Assembly: GCF_001421245.1 (NCBI RefSeq)
Contig: NZ_LMKE01000023.1
Coordinates: 34,482-98,481 of the forward strand
Origin: Sphingomonas sp. Leaf10
GTDB lineage: Bacteria > Pseudomonadota > Alphaproteobacteria > Sphingomonadales > Sphingomonadaceae
Direction: 5' to 3'
Length of the DNA stretch: 64,000 nucleotides
Translations under genes and position numbers: made by a program
Shown: in pieces, positions 43,915-53,171 of the stretch
Position numbering within the stretch: the stretch's first letter is position 1
Layout: every line of letters begins with the position of its first letter
The notes under the pieces: generated by a model
Databases searched by the model: none
Seen by the model: only the letters and a program-made list of their open reading frames with translations
What the model was told of the DNA's origin: nothing

Positions 43915-46785
43915 TCAACGCACTGTCGGCCGCCCTGCCAACGGCACCTTCACCTCGCGTCCGTCATACACGAACGCGGTCGATGCATTGTCGGCGAAGT
44001 TCGGCGCGACCGTTTTGCCCGGCACATGGAATCGCACCGACATCGCCCGCTTCGCGGTCATGCCCGGGAAACTGCCCTTGCGGGCACCGATCCTCAGCGT
44101 CTTCGTCGCCTCGTTCCACGCCACCGGGATCTGCGACGACTGGCCCTTGCGATAGCCCTCGGAAAGGCCGTCATCCTCGAACAACGTGTAGCTGCCGTCC
44201 TTGCCGGTGAAGACGTGCAGCACATAGGGGCCATCGGGCTGTTCGGCGGTGGACTGCACCTCGGCCCCGGTCGGTACGATCGATCCTGCCCGGACATAGA
44301 GCGGCATGGTGGCGAGCGGCGCGCCGGCGGTGATCGTCCGGCCGCCTTTCCAATACGCGCCGGTCGCGAAGTCGTACCAGTCGGCTCCGGCGGGCAGATA
44401 GACCTGCCGGCTGCGCGCGCCGAACTGCGTCACCGGCGCCACTAGGAACGCCGATCCGAACATATACTGGTCGTCCAGCCCCCATGTCTTGCGGTCGGCC
44501 GCGAAGTCCATGACCATCCCGCGCATCATCGTGCCGTCGCGGTGCCAATTCTCGGCCGCCAGCGACAGGATGTACGGCAGCAGCCGATACCGCAGCCGGT
44601 CATAGTTGCCGAGCGCCTGGTACAGCGCCGAGTCGCTGGCCCCCAGTTCATAGATCTCGCGGAACGGCGTCTCGCCATGGCTGCGGAACAGCGGGCTGAA
44701 CGCGCCGAACTGGAACCAGCGCAGGTTCAGCTCCTTCCATTCGGCCAGATGCGCGGGGTCCTTCTTGGAATAGCGATCCTCGACCGCGAAGCCGCCGATA
44801 TCGTGCGTCCAGTTGGGCACGCCCGACATCGACAGGTTGACGCCGGCCGAAATCTGATCGCGCAGATCGTCCCAGCGCGACGCGACGTCGCCCGACCACA
44901 GGGCCGCGCTGGCGCGCTGGATGCCGCCATAGCCCGACCGCGTCAGGATGAACGGCCGCACATCGGGCTTCGCGACGCGCAGGCCATCGGCCACGCCCTC
45001 GGCATGGACCAGCGGATAGCTGTTGAAGAACTCTTCCGCCGGCCCCTGCGCGGTCGGGCCCATCCGGTCCTTGCGCTCCTCGATCGACAGGTTCGAATGG
45101 ATGTCCGGCTCGGTCGCATCCATCCACCACGCGTCGAAGCCCTTGTCGACCAGCGCCTCCTTCATCTGCCGGAAGTAGATGGCACGCGCTTCGGGGGCAT
45201 AGGGATCGTAATCGGTGTTGAGATAGCCCTTGCCGACCCAGTCGCGTTCCTTCGCGATCAGGTTACCCTGATACAGATAGCCCTTGGCGTTCAGCTCCTG
45301 CGCGTTTTTTGTGTTCGGGTAGAATTTGGGCCACACCGAAATCATGATCCGCGCGTCGTTGGCGTGGATTTCTTCGACCATCTGCCGCGGCTTGGGAAAT
45401 CTTTTTTCGTCGAAGCAGTGGCAGCCCCACTGGTCCTCGGGCCAGTAGAACCAGTCCTGCACGATGTTGTCGATCGGCAGGCGGCGCTTGCGATATTCGC
45501 GCACGACGTTCAGCAGTTCGTCCTGCGTGTTGTAGCGCTGGCGGCTCTGCCAGAAGCCGTAAGCCCAGCGCGGCATCAGCGCCGCCTTGCCGGTCAGCGC
45601 GCGATAGCCGGCGATGACGCCGTCCATGTCCTTGCCGCCGACATAATAATAATCGAGCGCATGGGCGACGTCCGACGACCACCACAGCGAATGGCGGTCG
45701 GGTGCGGGCAGCGGATCGTTCTGGAACAGCGCGATATAGCCGGCATTCGGCTCCCACTCGATCCGCACGTCCGCCGCCTTGCCCGCGGTCATCGGCAGGT
45801 CGAAATTGTGGAACCACGGGTTCCAGTTCTGCCGCCAGCGGTTCAGGACCTCCTTGCCGTCGACGAAGACCTTCACATAGCTCGACGAATAGAGGCGAAA
45901 TTTCTGAACGCCGGTGACGGCGGGCGTGACGGTGCCGGTCCACACGACCTTCTGTGTCTGCACCGCATTGCCGGCGGTATTCTGTCCGGTCGTCGCGGCG
46001 ACCGTCTGCGCCTTGGCCGCCGCCGGCCAGTTCGCCTGGTCCTTGATGAACTGGTAGTTGATCGTCTGCTCGGTCCGGGTCACCGCCAGCCGGTCGCCCA
46101 GATAATATTGCGCCTGCCAGCCGGGCTTGCCCCCCGACATGACCTTCATGCCGTCGCCGACCAGCCGGTACGCCTGCGGATTGCCGAAGCGGGTGATGCC
46201 GTTATTGTCCCACAGCACGCCGTACTTCTTCGTCGACACGACGAAGGGGATGCCGATGTCCATGTTGTGCTGGGCGAGTTCGACGTCCTCGCCATTGTAG
46301 TTCATCTGCCGGTTCTGATGCTGGCCGAGGCCGTAGAAACCTTCGTCGGTGCCGCGATTGAACTGCTGCCGGACCGCCACGAACTTCTCGCCGCCGGCCG
46401 TCACCGGCACGAAACCGGCACGCGGCGCTTCCTCCAGCGTCAGCTTGCCCGTGGCATCGCGGAAGCGCACCTGCCCATCGTCGAGGTCGATCTCGGCCGA
46501 TCCGCCCGCCGCCTTCACGACCACCAGCCCACGCGTCTGGGTCACGGTGAAGTCGCCCGCCGGCTTCGCGGTCACCATCAGGCTGTCGGGCGTCTCGAGG
46601 CTGGCATCGGGCACCGCCGTCACGCGGAACCGATCGGGACCATAGACCAGCACGCGCACCCGCTTGGCGGGGCCGGCATCGGGGGTGACCACCACCCCGC
46701 CCGGCACCTTCGCCACATCGGCGGCGAGCGCGGGGAGCGAGGCCGACAGGGCCAGCGACAACAGGGTCCAGCGAAGCGTCTTCAT
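43915..46785 (-). CDS. Alpha-xylosidase, GH31 with PA14 insert (956 aa)
   Basis: The signal peptide MKTLRWTLLSLALSASLPALA precedes a GH31 N-terminal domain. A PA14 insert lies around residues 238-365 (VQKFRLYSSSYVKVFVDGKEV), as in Cellvibrio Xyl31A. The catalytic barrel has nucleophile WWMDATEPD and the acid/base region SGDVASRWDDL. HDIGGF is also typical of the family. The enzyme should remove alpha-1,6-xylose from the non-reducing end of xyloglucan oligosaccharides. Its ATG shares a base with the stop of the GH35 gene (TGATG), so the two act together. Confidence 0.93.
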   Translation of the reverse strand: MKTLRWTLLSLALSASLPALAADVAKVPGGVVVTPDAGPAKRVRVLVYGPDRFRVTAVPDASLETPDSLMVTAKPAGDFTVTQTRGLVVVKAAGGSAEIDLDDGQVRFRDATGKLTLEEAPRAGFVPVTAGGEKFVAVRQQFNRGTDEGFYGLGQHQNRQMNYNGEDVELAQHNMDIGIPFVVSTKKYGVLWDNNGITRFGNPQAYRLVGDGMKVMSGGKPGWQAQYYLGDRLAVTRTEQTINYQFIKDQANWPAAAKAQTVAATTGQNTAGNAVQTQKVVWTGTVTPAVTGVQKFRLYSSSYVKVFVDGKEVLNRWRQNWNPWFHNFDLPMTAGKAADVRIEWEPNAGYIALFQNDPLPAPDRHSLWWSSDVAHALDYYYVGGKDMDGVIAGYRALTGKAALMPRWAYGFWQSRQRYNTQDELLNVVREYRKRRLPIDNIVQDWFYWPEDQWGCHCFDEKRFPKPRQMVEEIHANDARIMISVWPKFYPNTKNAQELNAKGYLYQGNLIAKERDWVGKGYLNTDYDPYAPEARAIYFRQMKEALVDKGFDAWWMDATEPDIHSNLSIEERKDRMGPTAQGPAEEFFNSYPLVHAEGVADGLRVAKPDVRPFILTRSGYGGIQRASAALWSGDVASRWDDLRDQISAGVNLSMSGVPNWTHDIGGFAVEDRYSKKDPAHLAEWKELNLRWFQFGAFSPLFRSHGETPFREIYELGASDSALYQALGNYDRLRYRLLPYILSLAAENWHRDGTMMRGMVMDFAADRKTWGLDDQYMFGSAFLVAPVTQFGARSRQVYLPAGADWYDFATGAYWKGGRTITAGAPLATMPLYVRAGSIVPTGAEVQSTAEQPDGPYVLHVFTGKDGSYTLFEDDGLSEGYRKGQSSQIPVAWNEATKTLRIGARKGSFPGMTAKRAMSVRFHVPGKTVAPNFADNASTAFVYDGREVKVPLAGRPTVR

Positions 46786-48410
46786 CAGCGGTACGTTCCC
46801 ATGGTCACGCGCAGCAGCATCGGCTGGGCGGTGAAGTTCAATCCGTAATCGGTCTGGTCGCCGTTCATCACCCGGCGCGCGCGGAAGCTGCCGTCGTCGG
46901 CCAAAATGCCTTCCTCCACCTTCATCGTCGTGCCGGCGTCTCCATCAGACTGCTGTGCCTGGCCGACGTTCACCCGGACGTCGGTGCCTACGATGATGAA
47001 CTGATCGGCTGCGACCTGCAGCACGGCCATCCCACCGACCGGCTGATCGGCATTGGGTGGTGGCGCAGCCTTCAGCCATGGCGAGTCCATGCTGCCGAAC
47101 TGCCATTCGCCGTATTTCGCGGTGATCTTCCACTTACCCATAACCCGCGATTGTTCGCTGTCCGGGGCACCTTTGGCTGTGCCCCATCCGGGATGCAGCG
47201 CAGCCAGTCGTGCCCAACCCCGCATCATTGGCTTCAGAAAGGCATAGGGCCTAGCAAAGGAGTCGAGCGTGGCGTTGTCCAACGTCACCGCACCCAGCGG
47301 GTGGTTCGAATATCCGGTCTCGTCCATTCCGAAGGGCGCCCAACCAATGCCGCCCCGCCCAAGCGTCGGCCAAAGGAAGCGCGCGAAATCCGCAGCGTTC
47401 CCAGTCTCCGGAACCATCAACGCGTTGTCCGGACGGTTGTAATGGTCGAGGAACTTCACATAGTTCTTCGCGTCGCGAGTATACAGGTCGGGAGCGACAA
47501 GATCGATATGCGGCGCGGCCGCCTTCCACACGTCGATCACCTGCCAGTCAGGACCCCCGCTTGCGCCGCCCGATTTGCCGGGCGCCGCGAAGGGATCGCC
47601 GACCGCAGCGTTGACGTACATCGGCAGAGGTTTGATCGCTTTGCCGGCAGCCGCGATGTCGTCGATGTAGCGCGCGGTGTGCCACGCGTTGAACGCGGCT
47701 TCTGCTCCGTCGCCAAAGGCTTGGGTCCATGTGCCGCGCTTGCCGAGCTTCGTTGGGACCGCACTTGCGAACAGCCGGTTGGCCTTCGCCGAATGATCGC
47801 GTCCCTGCTGATACACGCCGACTTCGTTCTCGGGCTGGACCATTATGACGGTGTTGTCGGCGTCGTTGTCCTTCAGATAGCGCATGAGCGCGACGAACGC
47901 TTTCTTGTCCGCTGCATGCGTAGCTTCGCCATGCGGCGACAGGGCGTAATGCGTCTTGCCCTCCTTCGTCCGCATCCGGGGGAAGCGGACATTGTCGCGC
48001 TTCACCCAAGTCGGGACGTATCCGGGAGAGGTATTCTTCCACGTCCCGAACCACAGCAGCACCAGCTTGACGCCACGCTCGCGCGCCTGCGGCAAAAGGG
48101 CGTCGAGATAACTGAAGTCAAATTGCCCCTCGACTGGTTCGATCTGCTCCCACGCGACCGGGATCTCCAGCGTATTGGCGTGAAGCCGTTCGACCATCGG
48201 CCATACCTGCGGCAGCATGGCAGGATAGTTGCTCGAATTATTGGCTTGCACGCCCAGCATCAGGAACGGCGCGCCATCGACCACCAAAGCGTGGCGACCG
48301 TTCTGTGTCGATATGCGAGGCAGCGTCGATTGGCGCACCTGTCCGCTCGCGGACATCGTCGCGACGATCGTCAAAGCAACCGCCGTCAAAGGCATCCGTA
48401 CCCTATTCAT
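46785..48410 (-). CDS. Beta-galactosidase of xyloglucan type (GH35-like, 541 aa)
   Basis: The signal MNRVRMPLTAVALTIVATMSASG indicates export. The GH35 barrel contains FLMLGVQANNSSNYPAM, LEIPVAWEQIEPVEGQFDFS, the acid/base QPENEVG and the nucleophile MVPETGNAAD. The C-terminal part is a beta-sandwich. It resembles Cellvibrio Bgl35A, which removes beta-1,2-galactose from xyloglucan side chains and so uncovers xylose for the GH31 enzyme encoded next. A terminator separates it from the upstream TBDR, so it may depend on read-through or its own promoter. Specificity is inferred from context and similarity. Confidence 0.9.
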   Translation of the reverse strand: MNRVRMPLTAVALTIVATMSASGQVRQSTLPRISTQNGRHALVVDGAPFLMLGVQANNSSNYPAMLPQVWPMVERLHANTLEIPVAWEQIEPVEGQFDFSYLDALLPQARERGVKLVLLWFGTWKNTSPGYVPTWVKRDNVRFPRMRTKEGKTHYALSPHGEATHAADKKAFVALMRYLKDNDADNTVIMVQPENEVGVYQQGRDHSAKANRLFASAVPTKLGKRGTWTQAFGDGAEAAFNAWHTARYIDDIAAAGKAIKPLPMYVNAAVGDPFAAPGKSGGASGGPDWQVIDVWKAAAPHIDLVAPDLYTRDAKNYVKFLDHYNRPDNALMVPETGNAADFARFLWPTLGRGGIGWAPFGMDETGYSNHPLGAVTLDNATLDSFARPYAFLKPMMRGWARLAALHPGWGTAKGAPDSEQSRVMGKWKITAKYGEWQFGSMDSPWLKAAPPPNADQPVGGMAVLQVAADQFIIVGTDVRVNVGQAQQSDGDAGTTMKVEEGILADDGSFRARRVMNGDQTDYGLNFTAQPMLLRVTMGTYR

Positions 48411-48481
48411 CGAACACCTGTCTGTTCTTGCTAGTTGTCAGTTGCTTTCACTTGACTTCGAGGAAGCGATCCGAGCCGAGC

Positions 48482-48515
48482 AAAAAAAGCGCCGGGTAAC
48501 TATGTCACCCGGCGC
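48482..48515 (-). terminator. Strong factor-independent terminator behind the xyloglucan TBDR
   Basis: On the minus strand a perfect 9-bp stem GCGCCGGGT / ACCCGGCGC with a nine-base loop (stem arms at 48489-48497 and 48507-48515) is followed by a run of seven T residues. It lies 26 bases after the receptor stop and ahead of GH35. Confidence 0.9.
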
Positions 48516-48541
48516 AAGGGGGAGAGGTATGATGGTTTGGA

Positions 48542-51514
48542 TCAGAACTTGACGCGTGCCCGAACCGAAAAACGGCGATCATTGATGCCGTAGTCGCGGG
48601 GTCGGTCGTCGAAGATCTGATAAGACTTGAACGCGGTATCGAGGATGTTCTGCCCATCCAGCGTGATCGCGAACCGCGGCGTCACGTCGTACGTCACCGA
48701 TGCGTCGAGCGTGCCATAGGCGTTGCCGAAGATCGGTAGGTTCTGCGTGCCGGTGTTTGCCGTACCTTGCAGGAAGCTGCTCCGCCAGTTGTACGCGACC
48801 CGCATGTTCAGACCGAACTTGTCGTACAGGGCGACCAGATTGTAGCTGTGCTTCGACAAGTTCACCAATCCGACGCTGATCTGCGTCGTGCTGTTGATGT
48901 CGCCTGCCGCCGCTTGGCCCGCGTCGCTGTCGGCGAAGGTATAGTTCGCCTGGACACCCAAACCGTCGAACGGCGCCGGCAGGAAGTCAAAGAACTTCTG
49001 TCCGCCAACCTCGAAACCACGGACGTAGCCCTCGGACTCGTTGACCCAACGCCGGACATTGAACCGGACCGTACCCAGACCGGTCAGATCCTGAACGACT
49101 GGTGCCGCCGCCCGGTCCACCAATAGGTTCTTCAGGTTCTTGTAAAAGCCGGTCGCGTAGACGAACCCCACGCTATCGAAATACCATTCGAGAGCAAGGT
49201 CGTAGCTGGTCGCTTCTTCGGGACGCAGATTGGGATCACCCAACGCGGTACCTGTCCCGACATAGGGATTGGTTTCGGCATTATAGGGCAGCGCCGGGTT
49301 GGCGAGCGTCGGTGCCAAGCTGTTCGCGTCGGTATAGCTTACGTTCAAATTGAACTGCGGATTGAGTTGCGCGAAGCTTGGCCGTGAGAAATTCTGCGAA
49401 AATGCTCCTCGCAAAATCAATTCGTCGGTCAGGTTTACCTTCAGGTTCACGCTCGGCAGGTAGCGGTCGTAATCGCGTCCGCCACTGAATTCTTCATCCA
49501 GCGTGATGTTTGGCGCCGCGGTGACTGTACCGTCCGGGTTTGTAATCGGACCAACACCCGGCGTGCGGTAGATTAGTACCCGCCGCCCCAAAGCCCCCGT
49601 CTCGGTCCGCACGGCACGAACACCCACATTGCCGTCGAAACGGATCGTGCCGATCTCCCCGCCGAAGCCGACGCGTAGATAGGCTGCGTAGCTTTTTTCG
49701 CTGATGGTGCCGAGGAACGCGTTCGGTGCATCATATGGACGGAAGCTGATGTCCTGACCGCTGACGGCACGTACCGCGTCGAACGCCGCCTGCGGAGTGG
49801 TGACAAGGCTGTCATTGAATTGCCAGACCGGCCCGAACACCGAGTTGCGCGCCCGTCCGCGTAGCAGGTCCTGCTGGTACAGGTTGGGCTGCGCATATTG
49901 CGGGAATTCCGACAACAACGTGCAACCCTCGACCGACGACCAGTTGGCGCAGGTGGATCCGATCGCAGTCCATGTATCGTAGGTCGTATTGCGGTTGATG
50001 GCGCTCTTGTCGGTATAGCGCACGCCGGCGCGCACTTCGCGGATTAGACCTTCACCGAAATCCCACGTCAGGTCGGCCCGGATGGCATCGGCAGTCGCAT
50101 CGTTCTGCTCGCCATAGGGCAGGATCGCTGTCATCCCGTAATTAGCGGGATTGCTGTAGTAGTTCGGCGTCGTTGACTGGAACACCGGCACCTTGCCGGT
50201 CAAATCGAAGAAGAGGTCGTAGTCCTGCCCCAGCCCGGCAACGCTGGTCCTTGGATTAAGTGCGCTGGCCGTGAGGTTCAGAGTGGTTTGTTCGACCGTA
50301 GAATCGATATGCTGATAGTCCACCGACAGACGGACCGCACCCGTCACATCCCAGCGTACGCCACCAGAGATATCGGTCGTGCTGGTATCGCGGAGTGTGC
50401 CGAAGTTAACCGAGTCCGTTCCAGCGTTGTCCAGATACCCGGTACGTACGATCCCGTTGTCATCCACGGTGAACTGACGGTCTGACGACGGCGGTACGTC
50501 CGAGCCGTACGAGAAGAATGAGTTGCCGGCTTCATTGAACTTGTAGTCAGCACGAAAATACTGAGCGTACAGTTCCAGACCGTCGGCAGGTCGCCATTGG
50601 AGTGCGGCAGTGCCGCTAAGTCGCTCGCGATCGCCATAGGCGGTCCGGAAACCGCCCCCATGTGGCAGAAGCACGGTCTGATTTGCGAAACCAGGTACTG
50701 GTCCCTGCACACCCGGAGCAGCCGGGCCATGCTGGTAGAACGGCTCAACGACCACGACGTCCTCCCGGAACGACGTCGTCTGGTAACCGACGTTGGCAAG
50801 GAAGCCGATCTCACCGATCCCAGTCTCCCAGCGGTTGCTATAGATACCGGAAACCTGCTGACCGCTCTTCCCTGCAAGATCATAGTAGGTTGATGCAACG
50901 CTGGCGGACAGCAGCTGCCCGGCCTGATCGAACGGCAGACGGGTGCGGAGGTTGACGGTGCCCGACAGGCCGCCCTCGACCAATTCGGCCGAAGGATTCT
51001 TGTACACATCGACACCGGCAAGCAAGTCGGAACCTACCTCCTCCCAGGACAGCCCACGGCCGCCACTCGCGGAGAAAATGTCGCGGCCGTTCAATTCGGT
51101 TCGGACCTGTGTCAAGCCACGCACCGCGACGCCGCTACCTTCGCCGCGGTTACGGGTGATCTGCACGCCCGAAACACGCTGCAACGCCTCGGCAACCGTC
51201 ACGTCGGGCAAGCGGCCAATGTCCTGCGCCGTGATCGAATCGACGAACTGATCGGCATTGCGTTTGATTGACTGGGCACTCTGCAGCGACTGACGAAGTC
51301 CCGTGACGACGATGTCACCGCTGTCAGTCTCAGCCTGCGTTTGCACTGATGGATCGACCGTTGCGTCCGGTTCACCACCTGTTCCAGTAACAGGCGGCGC
51401 CTCTGTTTGCGATTGAGCAAACGCCGCAGGTACACCGACGCTAAGCAACGCGATCGACAAACACGACGCGCTACCTCGGAGCATCCTGGTAGCGGCAAAA
51501 AGTGACCTGCGCAT
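48542..51514 (-). CDS. TonB-dependent receptor of the xyloglucan locus (990 aa)
   Basis: An outer-membrane receptor starting at ATG 51514, behind a perfect AGGAGGGG. The signal peptide includes CLSIALLSVGVPAAFAQ. DIVVTGLRQSLQSAQSIKRN is followed by the plug motifs DSITAQDIGRLPDVTVAEALQR and GEGSGVAVRGLTQVRTELNG, and the barrel ends NDRRFSVRARVKF. This belongs to the large TBDR subgroup linked to plant glycans. GH35, GH31 and GH74 lie downstream and the halogenase-fucosidase pair divergently upstream, so xyloglucan oligosaccharides are the likely ligand. Confidence 0.93.
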   Translation of the reverse strand: MRRSLFAATRMLRGSASCLSIALLSVGVPAAFAQSQTEAPPVTGTGGEPDATVDPSVQTQAETDSGDIVVTGLRQSLQSAQSIKRNADQFVDSITAQDIGRLPDVTVAEALQRVSGVQITRNRGEGSGVAVRGLTQVRTELNGRDIFSASGGRGLSWEEVGSDLLAGVDVYKNPSAELVEGGLSGTVNLRTRLPFDQAGQLLSASVASTYYDLAGKSGQQVSGIYSNRWETGIGEIGFLANVGYQTTSFREDVVVVEPFYQHGPAAPGVQGPVPGFANQTVLLPHGGGFRTAYGDRERLSGTAALQWRPADGLELYAQYFRADYKFNEAGNSFFSYGSDVPPSSDRQFTVDDNGIVRTGYLDNAGTDSVNFGTLRDTSTTDISGGVRWDVTGAVRLSVDYQHIDSTVEQTTLNLTASALNPRTSVAGLGQDYDLFFDLTGKVPVFQSTTPNYYSNPANYGMTAILPYGEQNDATADAIRADLTWDFGEGLIREVRAGVRYTDKSAINRNTTYDTWTAIGSTCANWSSVEGCTLLSEFPQYAQPNLYQQDLLRGRARNSVFGPVWQFNDSLVTTPQAAFDAVRAVSGQDISFRPYDAPNAFLGTISEKSYAAYLRVGFGGEIGTIRFDGNVGVRAVRTETGALGRRVLIYRTPGVGPITNPDGTVTAAPNITLDEEFSGGRDYDRYLPSVNLKVNLTDELILRGAFSQNFSRPSFAQLNPQFNLNVSYTDANSLAPTLANPALPYNAETNPYVGTGTALGDPNLRPEEATSYDLALEWYFDSVGFVYATGFYKNLKNLLVDRAAAPVVQDLTGLGTVRFNVRRWVNESEGYVRGFEVGGQKFFDFLPAPFDGLGVQANYTFADSDAGQAAAGDINSTTQISVGLVNLSKHSYNLVALYDKFGLNMRVAYNWRSSFLQGTANTGTQNLPIFGNAYGTLDASVTYDVTPRFAITLDGQNILDTAFKSYQIFDDRPRDYGINDRRFSVRARVKF

Positions 51515-51605
51515 TGAACCCCTCCTGTTGCCGCTGCCCGATCCCTGCTCGAACATAATCGGCTTTTATCGCTGGTGAGTTTAACTTTCAGATATGCAAC
51601 ACACA

Positions 51606-51649
51606 AGTATCTGACTAATATTATGTGATAATTATTATTTTCGGATACT
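51606..51649. promoter_or_regulatory. Inverted repeat in AT-rich divergent promoter region
   Basis: AGTATCTGA at 51606-51614 and TCGGATACT at 51641-51649 are inverted copies with one mismatch. They flank a 26-base stretch of unusually high A+T (TTATGTGATAATTATTATTTT) in an otherwise GC-rich window. It lies between the receptor gene and the halogenase gene and probably holds their promoters and an operator. No regulator gene is nearby. Confidence 0.55.
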
Positions 51650-51674
51650 AAATAAGATTGGCTGGGGAGGATCG

Positions 51675-53171
51675 ATGGTAAACTCGATCAGACAGGTCGT
51701 AGTCATTGGAGGCGGCACCGCTGGATGGATGGCAGCCGCTGTTCTCGCACAGCAGCTCGCACCCAATCAGTGTACGGTAACGCTAGTCGAATCTGCGGAG
51801 ATCGGCACAGTGGGCGTTGGCGAGGCTACAATCCCACCCATAATGCAGTTCAATCGTTTGCTGGGTATCGACGAGGATGATTTAATTCAAGCGACGGGGG
51901 GCACCTACAAGCTCGGTATTGAGTTCCGCGATTGGGGCGCCATTGGCGATGCCTATTTCCATCCATTTGGTCATTATGGTGCCGATTTGAACGGCATCCC
52001 CTTTCACTTGCACTGGCTCTGCAACCGTCCGGGTTCGCTTGGCGACTATTCGCTGGTAGCGCAGGCGGCCTATGCCCGTCGCTTCGTTCGCACGTCGGAT
52101 GATCCGAAGCATGTCCACTCACGCATGGCCTATGCCTTACACTTCGATGCAGTACGCTATGCGAAATTCCTGAGCGATCATGCGATTGCGAACGGTGCGA
52201 CGAGGATCGAGGGGCGGATCGTTGATGCAGTCCGCGACGAACGTGGACATGTAAGCGCGGTCCGGTTGGCTGATGGTCGGTCGGTTGCAGGCGACCTCTT
52301 CATTGACTGTTCCGGGTTCCGCGGACTTCTGATCGAGGAGGCGCTGCAAACCGGTTATGTCGACTGGTCGCACTGGCTGCCAATGGACCGAGCCGTGGCT
52401 GTACCGAGCGTACCGGTGTCAGCGCCTGATCCATTCACCCGATCCACTGCCGGACGCGCCGGTTGGCGCTGGCGCATCCCGCTGCAGCACCGCGTTGGCA
52501 ACGGACATGTTTACTGCAGCAGGTACATTTCCGATGATGAAGCCACTGCCGAACTGCTGGCCGGGTTGGATGGCGAAGCGCTTGCCGAGCCGCGTCAGTT
52601 GCGGTTCACCACGGGCCGACGGGCGGCGTTCTGGAACGGCAACGTTGTAGCACTTGGTCTGGCGGCAGGCTTCGTAGAACCGCTCGAATCGACCAGCATT
52701 CATTTAGTGCAACGGGGGATCGTGACGCTCATGTCGCTGTTCCCTGACGGCGGGTTCGATGCTGCGACGACCACCGAATACAATCGGTTGATGACACGAG
52801 AGTTCGAAGCCGTCCGCGACTTCATCATACTCCATTATCATCTCACCCGGCGCGACGATTCCCTACTATGGAACCACGTCCGCACGATGGACGTACCCGA
52901 CACCCTCAAAGCTCGTATGGAGCTGTTTGCTGCGCACGGCCGCCTGATGCTCGATCCGCACGAGCTCTTCCGCGAACCGAGCTGGACCGCGGTGCTGTTG
53001 GGTCAGGGATTATGGCCGCGTCGGCCTGACCCTATAGCCGCGGCGCAGGACGACGTCCGACGCGCCGAAACGCTCTGGCGTATGAAAGATCTGATCGGGA
53101 GGGGCGTCTCCGCGATGCCGAGTCATGCCACATTTCTAAACCATCCATCCAGAAAGGACACGTCTCGATGA
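51675..53171 (+). CDS. Flavin-dependent tryptophan halogenase-like protein (498 aa)
   Basis: The FAD site GGGTAGWMAAAVL is near residue 13. A lysine in GGTYKLGIEFRDW near residue 77 matches the catalytic Lys of PrnA-type halogenases, and the glutamate in FVEPLESTSIHLVQRG near residue 339 matches the second catalytic residue. GWRWRIPLQ resembles the W-x-W-x-I-P motif of the family. Such enzymes use FADH2, oxygen and halide to halogenate aromatic or indole substrates. They also often sit next to TBDRs in sphingomonads and caulobacters without known substrate. A GGGGAGG ribosome site precedes the ATG. Its stop overlaps the fucosidase start (ATGA). A separate flavin reductase is not seen. Confidence 0.92.
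   Translation: MVNSIRQVVVIGGGTAGWMAAAVLAQQLAPNQCTVTLVESAEIGTVGVGEATIPPIMQFNRLLGIDEDDLIQATGGTYKLGIEFRDWGAIGDAYFHPFGHYGADLNGIPFHLHWLCNRPGSLGDYSLVAQAAYARRFVRTSDDPKHVHSRMAYALHFDAVRYAKFLSDHAIANGATRIEGRIVDAVRDERGHVSAVRLADGRSVAGDLFIDCSGFRGLLIEEALQTGYVDWSHWLPMDRAVAVPSVPVSAPDPFTRSTAGRAGWRWRIPLQHRVGNGHVYCSRYISDDEATAELLAGLDGEALAEPRQLRFTTGRRAAFWNGNVVALGLAAGFVEPLESTSIHLVQRGIVTLMSLFPDGGFDAATTTEYNRLMTREFEAVRDFIILHYHLTRRDDSLLWNHVRTMDVPDTLKARMELFAAHGRLMLDPHELFREPSWTAVLLGQGLWPRRPDPIAAAQDDVRRAETLWRMKDLIGRGVSAMPSHATFLNHPSRKDTSR

Noticed and set aside
44542..46848. 768-aa plus-strand frame opposite GH31
   Set aside because: Shadow of a gene with intact catalytic motifs and coupled neighbours.
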